Notes: a model not told the origin generated them from the sequence alone. A DNA stretch of 64,000 bases from Sphingosinicella terrae (GCF_003347635.1 NZ_QDFY01000001.1:1054001-1118000); one strand, 5' to 3'. Positions 1 through 8,872 are shown, numbered from the stretch's first letter. Translations and numbers: made by a program.

Positions 1-845
1 CGACGGACCTGCGGGAACATGTAGGTATGGCCGGTGCTCGCCTCCAGCTTCTGGCGGAAGGAGATCGAAGCCGATCGAATGCCCCAGCCGGAGATCCTCG
101 GGAGGCTGTCCAATGCAATGCCGCGCTTGGCCGCATAGGCGGCCGCGCGCTCCGGCGAGGCGAGGAACAGGACGGCGGTCCCGTCCGTGACCTGGCCGCA
201 ATCCAGCTTGCGCAGACGCCCTTCGACGACCGGATTGAGCTCGTCGTTCGCCGTGAAGCTGTCGGGTTCGAAGGACCAGCCTCGCGTCTGAGCGAACGGA
301 TTCTTGCGCGCGTTGCCGAAATTGATCTCGCCGATGCGCCTCAGGTGCTCGTCGCGCAGTCCGTAACGCCGGTCATATTCGTCGGCGACGTCGGAAAAGG
401 CTGCCGGCCAGACGAACTGGGCGTCCTGCCATTCGTGTCCGGCCCAGGCGGCTGCGCCGAGATGCTCCGCTGCGGCTCTACCCGGCACGTTGCGCATCTG
501 CTCGATGCCGACCACGCAGGCCAGCCCGTAGCGACCGGCCTCGAGCTCCGCCATGGCAGCGAGCAGCGCGACGCTGCCGGATGCGCACGCGGCTTCGTGG
601 CGAGCCGTGGGCATCCCATCGAAGGCCGGATCGACAAGCCCGAAGAAGCCGCCGAGCAGGCCCTGGCCTGCAAACAGGTCGCCGACAAAATTGCCGACAT
701 GGCCGCACTCCACCTCAGCCGGATCGAGGGCCGTGGCTTCGAGTCCGCCATGGACCGCCTCGCCGAAGGCATCGGCGAGCTCGCGTCCCTCCCGCGCCCA
801 GTTCTGGGAGAAATCGCTCTGCCAGCCACCGAGGATGTAGACCAT
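1..845 (-). CDS. Thiolase family protein (SCP2/acetyl-CoA acetyltransferase type), C-terminus off window
   Basis: An open frame runs from ATG at 845 to the left edge, about 281 codons, with no stop; the C-terminal third lies outside the window. The thiolase nucleophile is visible as Cys87 in the motif EAACASGS, and the N-terminal half has the fold-typical spacing up to it. The C-terminal GHP and CxG active-site motifs would be beyond the edge and cannot be checked. The opening (MVYILGGWQSDF) and the internal region after Cys87 resemble the SCPx/lipid-transfer-type thiolases used for side-chain or ring-derived acyl-CoA thiolysis rather than PhaA. It lies 21 bp downstream of a VOC gene in the same direction, so it is probably co-transcribed with the two VOC genes and the TonB receptor. 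The substrate is unknown. Confidence 0.8.
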   Translation of the reverse strand, partial: MVYILGGWQSDFSQNWAREGRELADAFGEAVHGGLEATALDPAEVECGHVGNFVGDLFAGQGLLGGFFGLVDPAFDGMPTARHEAACASGSVALLAAMAELEAGRYGLACVVGIEQMRNVPGRAAAEHLGAAAWAGHEWQDAQFVWPAAFSDVADEYDRRYGLRDEHLRRIGEINFGNARKNPFAQTRGWSFEPDSFTANDELNPVVEGRLRKLDCGQVTDGTAVLFLASPERAAAYAAKRGIALDSLPRISGWGIRSASISFRQKLEASTGHTYMFPQVR

Positions 846-866
846 CGCGCATCCTTTCCGAAGGGC

Positions 867-1571
867 TCAGACGAGCCGGAAATCCATGTTGCATATCCGC
901 CTGGAACCTCCCGCGGCGGTGCGATCGATGGCGCTGAAGTCGAGTCCGACCAGACCCGCACGCCCGGATGCCGGAACGAAACATATGCGCTTGCCCGGGA
1001 AGAGTACGTCGGTTCCCTCGACCCGGGACTGGAAGAGCCTGCCGACCTGTGCCGCGATCTCGGACGGCGGCGCCTCGACGGCGACCTTCGCGCCGACGAT
1101 CTCCTCAGCCACCTCGCTTCGCGCATAATTGCGGCCCACTGGGTCCCCCCACCAGCCGTTGGGCAGCGAGTATCGATAGGTCTCGAGATGCGTGCCGAAG
1201 CGCCGCGGGTCGAACTGGATCATGTCCTGGCCACGGAACAACATGTCCCTAGTCAGCCGGAGCCGTTCGGCGGCCGCGCGGGCGCGAAAGGCGTCGGCGT
1301 CGAACGTCTGGAATACGATCATGTAGCCACCTTCGCCGCCATGTTCTCGGAACCAACGGTTCAGGCGATGATCGGGCGTGGTCGGCTGCACCAGCTCGAA
1401 CATGGTGCTGCCGATCATCATCATCTCGTTGCGGAAGCCCAGCACGGCCGACATGTCGTGCCGAAAGCCCTGTGGTACGCCGAGGAATCGCTGCACCTCT
1501 TCGGATACGCGATCGATTTCGGGGGTGGCGAGTACGAAGTGCCGGACGACGTGTGGGCGTGGGTCGGTCAT
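867..1571 (-). CDS. VOC-family (glyoxalase-like) protein, cytoplasmic paralogue
   Basis: A 234-residue protein beginning MTDPRPHVVRHFVLATPEI. The ATG at 1571 follows a strong GAGGAGAGAG site. The sequence is a divergent copy of the next gene upstream (1582-2382): both share the blocks H(F/Y)VLAT, GGxGGYM, LTRDxxFRGQ, FGTHxExYxYS and WWGDP. The N-terminal beta strand followed by a long second half suggests two VOC repeats, the fold of extradiol dioxygenases, glyoxalases and isomerases. Candidate metal ligands are the His near residue 11, the His in FGTHLE and its adjacent Glu; this assignment is inferred. No signal peptide is present, so it should be cytoplasmic. It is 10 bp from its paralogue and 21 bp from the thiolase, which implies one operon. 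The reaction is unknown. Confidence 0.7.
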   Translation of the reverse strand: MTDPRPHVVRHFVLATPEIDRVSEEVQRFLGVPQGFRHDMSAVLGFRNEMMMIGSTMFELVQPTTPDHRLNRWFREHGGEGGYMIVFQTFDADAFRARAAAERLRLTRDMLFRGQDMIQFDPRRFGTHLETYRYSLPNGWWGDPVGRNYARSEVAEEIVGAKVAVEAPPSEIAAQVGRLFQSRVEGTDVLFPGKRICFVPASGRAGLVGLDFSAIDRTAAGGSRRICNMDFRLV

Positions 1572-1581
1572 CGCTCTCTCC

Positions 1582-2382
1582 TCAGACGAAGCGGAAGGTG
1601 ATGCCGCCTATACGTGCCCAGTCGCCTCCCCTGGTCTGGTCGCGGGCGCGAAGATCGAGCGCGACCAAGCCGCGCCAATTTCCCCGAGAGGGGACGAAAT
1701 TGAGGGCGCGATCCTCAAAGTTCAGTCGCGTGCCGTCTCTATCGCCCGCGCCGAACAGCCGGGCGGCCTGGGCCGCGATCGCCTGTGGATCCTCGACCGC
1801 GACCTCGGCGCCGACGATCTCGGTGGCGACACGCGCCAGAGGGTAAGGGCGTCCATTGGGGTCTCCCCACCAGTCTTCCGGCGGGGAATATTGATAGAAC
1901 TCGAAATGCGTGCCGAAATGCCGGTAATCGAACTGCAGCATATGCTGGCCGCGAAAGATCAAGTCGCGCGTTAGAGTCAGCCCCTCGGCCGCAGCGCGGG
2001 CCTTCAGCGCTTCCGAATTGAAGGTCTGCATCACCACCATGTAGCCGCCATCGCCGCCACGCTCGTCGAGCCACTGATTGAGATGATGATCGGGTCGCAT
2101 CGGCTCGACGACCTCGAGCATCGTCGTGCCGATCTTCATCATCGTGCTGTAGAAGCCATACGTCTCGGTCGGGCTCGGCCCCTCGCGCTGCAGCGGAGCG
2201 AGACCCAGCACCTCGTATATCTGGTCGCACACGAAGTTCATCTCGCGTGTCGCAAGGACATAGTGGCGAATGCGTGTAGGACGCTCGCCGGTGGTGGCAA
2301 GCGCAGGCCGTACCACAAGGCCGGCGGCGAGGCCGCCGAGAACCGTCCGACGGTTCATGGCAAAAGCCCGACTTGTCGACAT
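1582..2382 (-). CDS. VOC-family protein with twin-arginine-like signal, exported paralogue
   Basis: A 266-residue protein. The ATG at 2382 has a GGAGGAG site 4 bases upstream. The N-terminus carries a twin-arginine-like signal (MNRRTVLGGLAAGLVV, cleavage after an ALA near residue 30), after which the protein aligns throughout with the neighbouring 234-residue VOC protein. The pair is therefore a tandem duplication in which one copy is predicted to be exported folded, and probably with cofactor, to the periplasm while the other stays in the cytoplasm. Shared blocks include HYVLATREM, GGDGGYMVV, LTRDLIFRGQ, FGTHFEFYQYS and WWGDP. It is co-directional with the TonB receptor 20 bp upstream, so the product may act on a compound brought into the periplasm by that receptor. 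No known enzyme name is supported. Confidence 0.7.
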   Translation of the reverse strand: MSTSRAFAMNRRTVLGGLAAGLVVRPALATTGERPTRIRHYVLATREMNFVCDQIYEVLGLAPLQREGPSPTETYGFYSTMMKIGTTMLEVVEPMRPDHHLNQWLDERGGDGGYMVVMQTFNSEALKARAAAEGLTLTRDLIFRGQHMLQFDYRHFGTHFEFYQYSPPEDWWGDPNGRPYPLARVATEIVGAEVAVEDPQAIAAQAARLFGAGDRDGTRLNFEDRALNFVPSRGNWRGLVALDLRARDQTRGGDWARIGGITFRFV

Positions 2383-2401
2383 GAACTCCTCCGCGTGGAT
2401 G

Positions 2402-4657
2402 TCAGAATCGGGCTCTCAGCTCGGCGCCCCAGGTGCGCGCCGGGCCGAAAAAGGCCGAGTAGGAGCCGGTGAAGCCCGGCGAGTCATAGATACGCAGCGC
2501 GTAGCTTTCGTCGAATGCATTCTCGACGAAGCCGACAATCTCATAAGCCCCGTCGGCGAAGGTCAGACCCGCACGGAAATTGGCAATTCCGAAAGCCGGC
2601 TGCCGCGTCGAGGCATTGAGATCGCCACCGTAGATGACGTCGTCGCGCCAGTTATACTCTGCGCGCAAATAGGCTGTCGTGCCGCTCGCAATTTCGAAAT
2701 CCTGTTGGCCGCGAAGGGTGAACTGCCAACGCGGATTGTTGTTGAGCCGCTCACCGGACAGGTCTTGGCCGCCGACCGGGCAGGTCCCCGTGGCGTTCTG
2801 CACGACGGTGCAGGGGGCGCCGACATATTCGTCAAACACAGCATCGATGAAGGCCGCGCCGCCGGTGATCGTGGCGCCGCGCCAAGGCCGTGCCGCAAGG
2901 TCCACCTCTATGCCCTGGCTTCGCAACTTACCGGCATTGCGCAGGATCTGCGAGGAGGTGACGTTGTCGAAGGAAGAGGCCTGATAATTGCTGAAATCGC
3001 TGTAGAACAAGGTCGCATTGAAGGTCAGGCGATTACGGAACCAGCTGGTACGCGCTCCGAGCTCGAACGAGAGGACGGTCTCGGGATCGAGCACCGCCCT
3101 TTCCGGGAACAGGAAGAAGACGTTGCCGGTGTTGGTGTCGATCGCCTTGCCCTTGTAGCCGCGTGATGCCGACAGATAGACGCTCTGCCGCGGTGACGGG
3201 GTGAAGCGGATGCCGGCCCGGCCGACCCAGTCGGTGTCGTCCGTCGAGATCGACCCTTGGAAGGTCCCGGGCGTGAAGGCGAAATAGTTGCCGCTGCGAA
3301 AGCTGCTGACCGCGAGATCCTCGTAGAGCAGGCGCAGGCCGGCAAAGGCCTGCCACTGGTCGGAAAAATCGTAGGTGCCGTCCGCGAACAGCGCATAGTT
3401 GTTCGTCTTCGTGGTCCCGCGGCCCTGGGTCGAGGTCTGGCCCAGGATCGTGCCGGCGCCGCCAGCGGTGATCGTGTTGGTGTTCAAGGTGTGGTGGTAG
3501 TAATAGGCGCCGAGCACCCAGCTGAGGGCACTGCTGTCCGGCGAGAGCAGCTGGAATTCCTGGGTGAAGAGGCTGAGGTCGCGCTGCTGGCGGGCATCGT
3601 TGCCGATGTTTACGTCGACGCCGTCGACGTCGATTGTGTCCAGCTCTTGCCAGCTGCGGTAGCCGGTTATCGAGCGGAAGGTGATGCCGCTGCGCAGCTC
3701 ATGGTTCACGATGCCGGTCAGCTGAAGCGTGTCGGTGGTTTCGCGCAGTGGGCCGTCGGCGATCGACAGTCGATTGTCGGGCCCTGGGACGACGCCGTTC
3801 GCGGCCTGCCGCGGCAGCAGATAGAGTCGCGTCAGCGCGCCAAATGCGATCGGCTCAAGTCCGTAGAAGCTGGTGCGGCAACATTCATTGTCCTGCCGTT
3901 CATATTGGGCAATGAACTGCAGCAGGGTACCGCCATGTTCAAAATCCCCGCGCAGGCGAAGGGCCCAGCGGTCGCGCTTGTTTTCGTCGGTGCCCCGCAC
4001 CGGATTGTAGACCTGACCCTCGCCCTGGGTCAGAATATAGCCGGCGACACGCGCATTGACGCCGGTCCCGATGGGGCCGCTCAACGCGCCCTCGAGGCGG
4101 AGTTCGTCGAGCTGCTCGCCGTAGCGCGCATTCGTAAAAGCTGAGAAATGGTCGGTCGGAGCGCGGCTGACGATGTTGACCGCGCCGGCGGAAGCGTTCT
4201 TGCCGAAGAGCGTGCCCTGCGGACCGCGGAGCACTTCAACGCGCTCGACGTCGAAGAAGTCGACGAGGCTGGACCCACCCGGCCCCGCCACGATGCCATC
4301 GACGATGGTGGACACGCTCGGCTCAGTCGCCGAGCCGAAGGCGGCGCTGCCGACTCCGCGGATGCGCAGGCCTGCCCCGGAGGAGGACTGGGCAGGAGAA
4401 AAGGAGAAGGATGGCACGATCGAATAAAGGTCCTCGACCCGGCTAATGCCGATCCGCTCGAGCTCCTGCCCACTCACGACGCTGATCGAGATCGGCACGT
4501 CGGCTAGGCCTTGCTCACGCCGCTGAGCCGTAACGACGATATCAGGAATCGCCCCGTCCGCGCTGGTGTCGGTCTCGACCGCCTGCGCCCAACCTGCCGT
4601 CGGCATTGCCAACATCAAGACGGACAGTGGCACCCCGCTGTACAGCCGAACCCGCAT
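2402..4657 (-). CDS. TonB-dependent outer-membrane receptor
   Basis: About 751 residues from the ATG at 4657, chosen because AGGGGAGAGGGG lies directly upstream and the encoded start (MRVRLYSGVPLSVLMLAMPTAGWAQA) is a clear Sec signal peptide; an in-frame ATG at 4696 would add 13 residues with no function. The TonB-box/plug start is DIVVTAQRR, followed by plug motifs RIRGVGS and EVLRGPQGTLFGKNASAGAVN. The C-terminus ends in the aromatic GAELRARF typical of a 22-strand barrel. It imports a siderophore or, more often in sphingomonads, an organic substrate. It heads the VOC-VOC-thiolase operon, which suggests import of an aromatic or steroid-like carbon source rather than iron. A sequence containing CGGTTCGG lies just upstream of the start. 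Confidence 0.92.
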   Translation of the reverse strand: MRVRLYSGVPLSVLMLAMPTAGWAQAVETDTSADGAIPDIVVTAQRREQGLADVPISISVVSGQELERIGISRVEDLYSIVPSFSFSPAQSSSGAGLRIRGVGSAAFGSATEPSVSTIVDGIVAGPGGSSLVDFFDVERVEVLRGPQGTLFGKNASAGAVNIVSRAPTDHFSAFTNARYGEQLDELRLEGALSGPIGTGVNARVAGYILTQGEGQVYNPVRGTDENKRDRWALRLRGDFEHGGTLLQFIAQYERQDNECCRTSFYGLEPIAFGALTRLYLLPRQAANGVVPGPDNRLSIADGPLRETTDTLQLTGIVNHELRSGITFRSITGYRSWQELDTIDVDGVDVNIGNDARQQRDLSLFTQEFQLLSPDSSALSWVLGAYYYHHTLNTNTITAGGAGTILGQTSTQGRGTTKTNNYALFADGTYDFSDQWQAFAGLRLLYEDLAVSSFRSGNYFAFTPGTFQGSISTDDTDWVGRAGIRFTPSPRQSVYLSASRGYKGKAIDTNTGNVFFLFPERAVLDPETVLSFELGARTSWFRNRLTFNATLFYSDFSNYQASSFDNVTSSQILRNAGKLRSQGIEVDLAARPWRGATITGGAAFIDAVFDEYVGAPCTVVQNATGTCPVGGQDLSGERLNNNPRWQFTLRGQQDFEIASGTTAYLRAEYNWRDDVIYGGDLNASTRQPAFGIANFRAGLTFADGAYEIVGFVENAFDESYALRIYDSPGFTGSYSAFFGPARTWGAELRARF

Positions 4658-5204
4658 CCCCTCTCCCCTTTTTTGGTTGTCGGTTCGGTTATACAAGTTA
4701 CTAGGGTCAATGCAATGCTACAAATGCCGCCAGCGGCTCTAGGCAGAGATCAGGGAATGGGCACAGGCGCCGTTCCTCTCATTCAGTTGCACAATTGAAC
4801 CCTCGCGGGGTTCACCGTCGCCCGAAGAATTCACGGGCGCAAGGATGGAGATCCCATTGATGCAAATGACTGAATTCAGACGCGTAACCGGCCCACAGCC
4901 ATCAGTCCTGGTGTTTCTGTGACCTTCAGGGTGCCTGGGTGCTTCACCCCGGCCGGTGTCGAACTCGGCCGATGCAATGCATGAATGCAGGGGCGCAGAG
5001 CTGATCAGCCGAATGCGGCTGGAATTGAATCAACAGGCACATGACGTGCGGGCGAAGCTCGATGATCACCTTGACCGAGAGAAGCTGCGAGCCGCGCGGT
5101 GTTGTCGAATATCGTGAACGATGGGTGAGGAGACGATCGGTGCTCGGCGCTGCCTCCAGCACCTGAGGCGGGGTGGGCCGTCGCTGCCCTCGATCCGGCC
5201 CGAA
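4658..5204. other. Intergenic region between TonB receptor and quiC
   Basis: About 550 bases without a convincing gene. The left end holds the receptor promoter region, including CGGTTCGGTTATAC near 4682-4695. A 46-codon frame on the plus strand (4977-5117) has a charged, helix-like translation (ISRMRLELNQQAHDVRAKL), but it has no ribosome-binding site and no recognised homologue, so it may be a gene remnant. No terminator or repeat was identified. Confidence 0.5.
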
Positions 5205-7061
5205 TCAGTCCACGAACTGGTCGACGAAGCGTGCCTGGGCGGCAAGACGGACCGGCTGATTGACGGCGCCGTAGCCGGAATAATCGCGTCTCTGGACGAG
5301 CTCAAAGAAGAACCTCTTCTCGAACGCGCGGGTGTAGAGCTGAAAATAGTCGCCGGAGGCGTCGCGGTCATAGAGCAGGTCGAGCGCCCGCAGCCGCTCG
5401 ACAAACGCCTCGTCCAGCGCGAGTCTTGCAGCGAGATCGTCATAATAGTTGGATGGGATGGCGAGCACCGGAAGCCCTGCCTCCCGGATGGCCGACGCTG
5501 CCTCGAAGATGTCTTCCGTCCCAAGTGCCACCGACTGGACGCCCGATCCGTAATGATGGTCGAGGAAGCGACGAGCGAGCGTCTGCGGCGCGGCAGAGGT
5601 ATTGAGGACCAGCCGCACTTTCCCATCGGCGGATTCCAGTGCCTGGCTCTCGACCAGCCCCGAAGGGTCGGTGAATTCGCTGGGCATCGTCCTGTCCACC
5701 TCAAACAGGCTCGCATAGAATAGTACCCAAGTGAGCATCTCGTCGTAGAACATCACTTGAGCGACATGATCGACGCGATTGAGGCCCACCTGCGTCGGCT
5801 CCGCGGGCAGCGGCTCGAACTCGGCGTCCCAGACAGATTCGGCAAGCGACGCGTCTACCATGTAGATCAGGGAACCGCCGACTCCACGCACCGCGGGGAA
5901 CGAATGCCGGATTTCGGCCGCATTCGCCTCGAATACCGGGATCGCGAGCGCTCGCGCCCGTTCGAGTGCCGCGCCGGCATCGGCGACCCGAAGGCCGATC
6001 GCGCAGACGGACGCCCCATGGACCAGGTCGTAGCTGTGGGCGAAGCCGACCGGCTCCGCATTGATGACCAGGCGCATTTCGCCCTGTTGCCAGACGCTCA
6101 CGGCCTTCACCTGGTGCCGACCGACGCAGGCGAAGCCGAGGGCGGCGAAGAGCCCGCCGAGCTGCTCGGCCTCCTCGACATTGGCCGCGAACTCGATGAA
6201 CTCGACACCCTCGACGCGCACCCGGTCTGGCAGGGAGGGAGCTCCTCGGCGTCGGCCCACCCGATCTCCCAGAACCAGGAGCGAGCGGCGGCCGTCGAGC
6301 GCGATCTCCCGCGCCGAGCCGGCGCGGAAACGATCGTTGAAGATCTCAAGGCTGAGCGGCCCCTGATATCCGATCGCCTCCAGCGCCGCGACATAGTCGA
6401 TCACCGGGAGATCGCCCTGCCCCGGCATGTTGCGGAAATGCCGGCTCCAAGCGAGTTCGTCCATCCGCAGGAGCGGCGCGTCGGCCACCTGCACAAGGAA
6501 GATCTTGGCGGGATCGATGGTGGCGATAGAGGCGCTGGGGATCCGACGCGCCAGGCTGTGGAAGCTGTCGAGCACCAGCCCCACCGCCTTGTGATCAGCG
6601 AGCCTGACCATCGCCCAGGCATCCCGATGATCGTTGACATGCCGTCCCCAGGCCAGTGCTTCATAGCCTATCCTGAACCCCCGCCGCGCCGCCCGTTCAC
6701 CCGCTTCGTGCAGGTCGGCAGCGATCCGATCGGCATCGCCCAGTGAATGTGGCGAGACGTTCGAGCAGACGAGGAGGAAGTCGGCGCCGAGCTCCTCCAT
6801 CAGGTCGAACTTGCGCTCGAGGCGGTCGAATACATGCTGCCTCGTCGCCTCGGGCATCCCCTCCAGATCACGGAATGGCTGGAACGCCGTGCAGACGAGG
6901 CCGAGAGCGTCGATCATCTTCCTGATCTCCGCAGGTCGAGCGGGATGCACGACGAGGTCGTTCTCGAAGATCTCGACACCGTCGAACCCAGCGGCGGCAA
7001 TCGCCTCGAGCTTCCGATCGAGCGGCCCGCTCAGCGACACGGTGGCAATCGACGCGAGCAA
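5205..7061 (-). CDS. quiC: 3-dehydroshikimate dehydratase, two-domain QuiC type (sugar-phosphate-isomerase fold fused to HPPD-like domain)
   Basis: Converts 3-dehydroshikimate to protocatechuate. It has 618 residues, close to the roughly 630 of Pseudomonas putida QuiC1. Residues 1-280 form a xylose-isomerase-like barrel beginning MLASIATVSLSGPLDRKLEA, as in QuiC1. The metal ligands expected from QuiC1 are all present at the same numbers: Glu134, Asp165, Gln191 and Glu239, with His168 nearby. Residues 290-618 resemble 4-hydroxyphenylpyruvate dioxygenase (two VOC repeats). Of the usual His-His-Glu iron site, His432 and Glu587 are seen, but the second His, in the GxGVQH motif, is Ser510. The start is a TTG at 7061, supported by colinearity with homologues. 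It is divergent from a TetR gene across 173 bp, and the dehydroquinase and shikimate dehydrogenase are nearby. Confidence 0.93.
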   Translation of the reverse strand: MLASIATVSLSGPLDRKLEAIAAAGFDGVEIFENDLVVHPARPAEIRKMIDALGLVCTAFQPFRDLEGMPEATRQHVFDRLERKFDLMEELGADFLLVCSNVSPHSLGDADRIAADLHEAGERAARRGFRIGYEALAWGRHVNDHRDAWAMVRLADHKAVGLVLDSFHSLARRIPSASIATIDPAKIFLVQVADAPLLRMDELAWSRHFRNMPGQGDLPVIDYVAALEAIGYQGPLSLEIFNDRFRAGSAREIALDGRRSLLVLGDRVGRRRGAPSLPDRVRVEGVEFIEFAANVEEAEQLGGLFAALGFACVGRHQVKAVSVWQQGEMRLVINAEPVGFAHSYDLVHGASVCAIGLRVADAGAALERARALAIPVFEANAAEIRHSFPAVRGVGGSLIYMVDASLAESVWDAEFEPLPAEPTQVGLNRVDHVAQVMFYDEMLTWVLFYASLFEVDRTMPSEFTDPSGLVESQALESADGKVRLVLNTSAAPQTLARRFLDHHYGSGVQSVALGTEDIFEAASAIREAGLPVLAIPSNYYDDLAARLALDEAFVERLRALDLLYDRDASGDYFQLYTRAFEKRFFFELVQRRDYSGYGAVNQPVRLAAQARFVDQFVD

Positions 7062-7087
7062 GGAGCTGGTTCCCCGTGAAAGTTCTG

Positions 7088-7116
7088 ACGTGTACGAACC
7101 AGTACGTTCTCAGTCA
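7088..7116 (-). promoter_or_regulatory. Candidate quiC promoter with TetR operator
   Basis: On the minus strand, TTGACT (7116-7111) is followed by 17 bases and TACACG, a plausible -35/-10 pair for quiC. The spacer contains the inverted repeat GAAC-GTACTG-GTTC and overlaps GTACGAACC, a layout expected for repression by the divergent TetR protein. A related GTAC/GGTTCGTA element lies at 10920-10943. Confidence 0.5.
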
Positions 7117-7234
7117 ATGCGCCGATCATCCGCAAACTGCTTCGTCACCCGCCGAGCGGCCTTGTCCGTGCGCCCTCCAACCGGCAAAGTGAGGGAGAGG
7201 GCGGCGCCAGCCGGCCGACTTCATTACGCGAGGC

Positions 7235-7924
7235 ATGGTGTCAACGAAGGCCGGAACCAGGCGCCGATCCCCGAAGGACGCCGGCGCGAACGCTTCCCAG
7301 AGGGCGACGCGGCGGGATCCCGACGCGACCCGGGCGAACATCATCGAAGTGGCGACGCGCGAGTTCGCGGAGAACGGCCTCGATGGCGCCAGGGTCGACG
7401 AGATTGCGGAGAAGACCCGCACGTCCAAGCGGATGATCTACTATTATTTCGAGAGCAAGGAAGGGCTCTACAAGGCCGTCCTCGAGAACGTCTATCGCGA
7501 GATCCGCACCCGGGAGGCAGACCTCGGCCTGGAGAGGCTGCCGCCGGAAAGGGCGCTTCGCAAGCTGGTCGAGAGCACTGTCGAATATGACGATTCCCGC
7601 CCGCATCTGTTCCGGCTGGTCGCGATCGAGAACATCAATTACGGCCGACACGTCCAAGGCTCGTCGAGCATCCAGACCAACAACGCCAGCGCGACCGAGA
7701 TCCTGAGCGACATCCTGCGGCGAGGTGCCGAGGCGGGCGTGTTCCGCAAGGACATCAACCCGACCGACCTGCACATGGTGATCAGCGCGCTCAGCCTCTT
7801 CCGCGTCTCCAACCGCTATACATTCGGCACCATCTTCGGGACCGACTTCAGCGATCCGGCCGTGCGGCGACGCCACCGCAAGATGATCGGTGATATCGTG
7901 ATGCGCTACGTCGCACCGCAATGA
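7235..7924 (+). CDS. TetR/AcrR-family transcriptional regulator of the quinate module
   Basis: A 229-residue protein. After a basic 30-residue leader, the TetR helix-turn-helix is clear (residues 31-77: IIEVATREFAENGLDGARV, then TSKRMIYYYFESKEGLYKAVLE). The C-terminal part matches the TetR_C class that follows the HTH with HLFRLVAIEN and a long helix. It is transcribed divergently from quiC and convergent with the shikimate dehydrogenase gene (18 bp between stops). That position makes it the likely local repressor, with quinate, shikimate, dehydroshikimate or protocatechuate as possible inducer; this is inferred from context only. The start ATG at 7235 has only a weak GAGG upstream. A downstream start near the HTH cannot be excluded. 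Confidence 0.85.
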   Translation: MVSTKAGTRRRSPKDAGANASQRATRRDPDATRANIIEVATREFAENGLDGARVDEIAEKTRTSKRMIYYYFESKEGLYKAVLENVYREIRTREADLGLERLPPERALRKLVESTVEYDDSRPHLFRLVAIENINYGRHVQGSSSIQTNNASATEILSDILRRGAEAGVFRKDINPTDLHMVISALSLFRVSNRYTFGTIFGTDFSDPAVRRRHRKMIGDIVMRYVAPQ

Positions 7925-7942
7925 TCTTCGGTGGACGTCAGC

Positions 7943-8872
7943 CTATCCGAATTCGGCAAAGGATCGGAGCATCCGGTCCCGGTCGGCCTCGCAACCCGTG
8001 AAGGCGTCGAACGCTGCAGCGGCCTGGAAGACCACCATCCCGCTGCCGTCCAGGGTGCGGCAACCGATTGCCCGCGCCGTGCGGAGGAGCGCCGTTGCGA
8101 GCGGGAAATAGACGATGTCCGCCACCCAAAGACCCGCATGAATCGCCTCGGCCGGAACCGGAGCGCCGGGATGTCCCTCCATGCCGATCGGCGTCGCGTT
8201 GACCAGGCCGTCGGCCAGACCGATCTCGAAAGCTGCGTCTTCGCCGATTCTGATCGCTCGGCCGGGATAGGAAAGCCGCAGATTGTCGGCGAGCGCCCTG
8301 GCGCGCTCGGGATCGACTTCGACCAGTACGAGCTCCTGCGTCCCCGCCGCCAGCAATGCGTCTGCCGTCGCCGCGCCGGCGCCTCCGGCGCCGATCTGCA
8401 CGACGCGGGACAAAGTCACGCCTGGAAGCCCACGTCCCAGACTTTCGGCGAATCCCAGGCTGTCGGTATTCTCGCCGATCATGCGTCCGCCGGCGAAGAT
8501 CACCGTATTCACCGCGCCTACGCGCGCGGCATTGTCGGTCAATTCATCGAGGAGCGCGACGACGGACTGTTTGAACGGATAGGTGATGTTGAGCCCCGCA
8601 AAGCCCATGTCCGCGGCGGATCTCAGCATCGGCCCGAGGTCGGCAGGTCCAAGGCCCAGGGCCGCAAAATCGTAAAGGCGGTACACGAGCCGCAGGCCCT
8701 GGGCGTCAGCCTCGCGCTGATGCAGAAAGGGCGAGCGCGAGCCGGAAATGTCGTTGCCGAACAGCCCGGCCAGAATTCCGGTCGAACGCGCGCGCGCGAT
8801 CTGCTCGTCGACCTTGGTCGCGGCCCAGTGGCCGTCCGGCTCGCCCTCTGGCTGGGCACGGCTAGCGGGCAC
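7943..8872 (-). CDS. Shikimate/quinate 5-dehydrogenase (AroE/YdiB/QuiA-like), catabolic
   Basis: A 309-residue NAD(P)-dependent oxidoreductase interconverting shikimate and 3-dehydroshikimate, and/or quinate and 3-dehydroquinate. Visible motifs: the substrate-binding SGSRSP, the catalytic Lys in NITYPFKQ, the Asp in GENTDSLGF, the Rossmann GAGGAGAA and the C-terminal DGSGMVVFQAAAAF. Asp/Glu-type residues after the second strand (VEVDPER) suggest NAD+ preference, as in catabolic enzymes; this is an inference. The start is a GTG at 8872, overlapping the end of the MFS gene by 11 bp, and no better start exists before the conserved LFGNDISGS region. The gene order aroQ-MFS-dehydrogenase, with overlaps at both junctions, indicates a translationally coupled operon dedicated to catabolism rather than aromatic biosynthesis. 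Confidence 0.9.
   Translation of the reverse strand: MPASRAQPEGEPDGHWAATKVDEQIARARSTGILAGLFGNDISGSRSPFLHQREADAQGLRLVYRLYDFAALGLGPADLGPMLRSAADMGFAGLNITYPFKQSVVALLDELTDNAARVGAVNTVIFAGGRMIGENTDSLGFAESLGRGLPGVTLSRVVQIGAGGAGAATADALLAAGTQELVLVEVDPERARALADNLRLSYPGRAIRIGEDAAFEIGLADGLVNATPIGMEGHPGAPVPAEAIHAGLWVADIVYFPLATALLRTARAIGCRTLDGSGMVVFQAAAAFDAFTGCEADRDRMLRSFAEFG

Noticed and set aside
4977-5117. A 46-codon plus-strand frame with a helix-like translation
   Set aside because: No ribosome-binding site, no known family, and isolated between two minus-strand genes; may be a remnant but cannot be supported as a gene.
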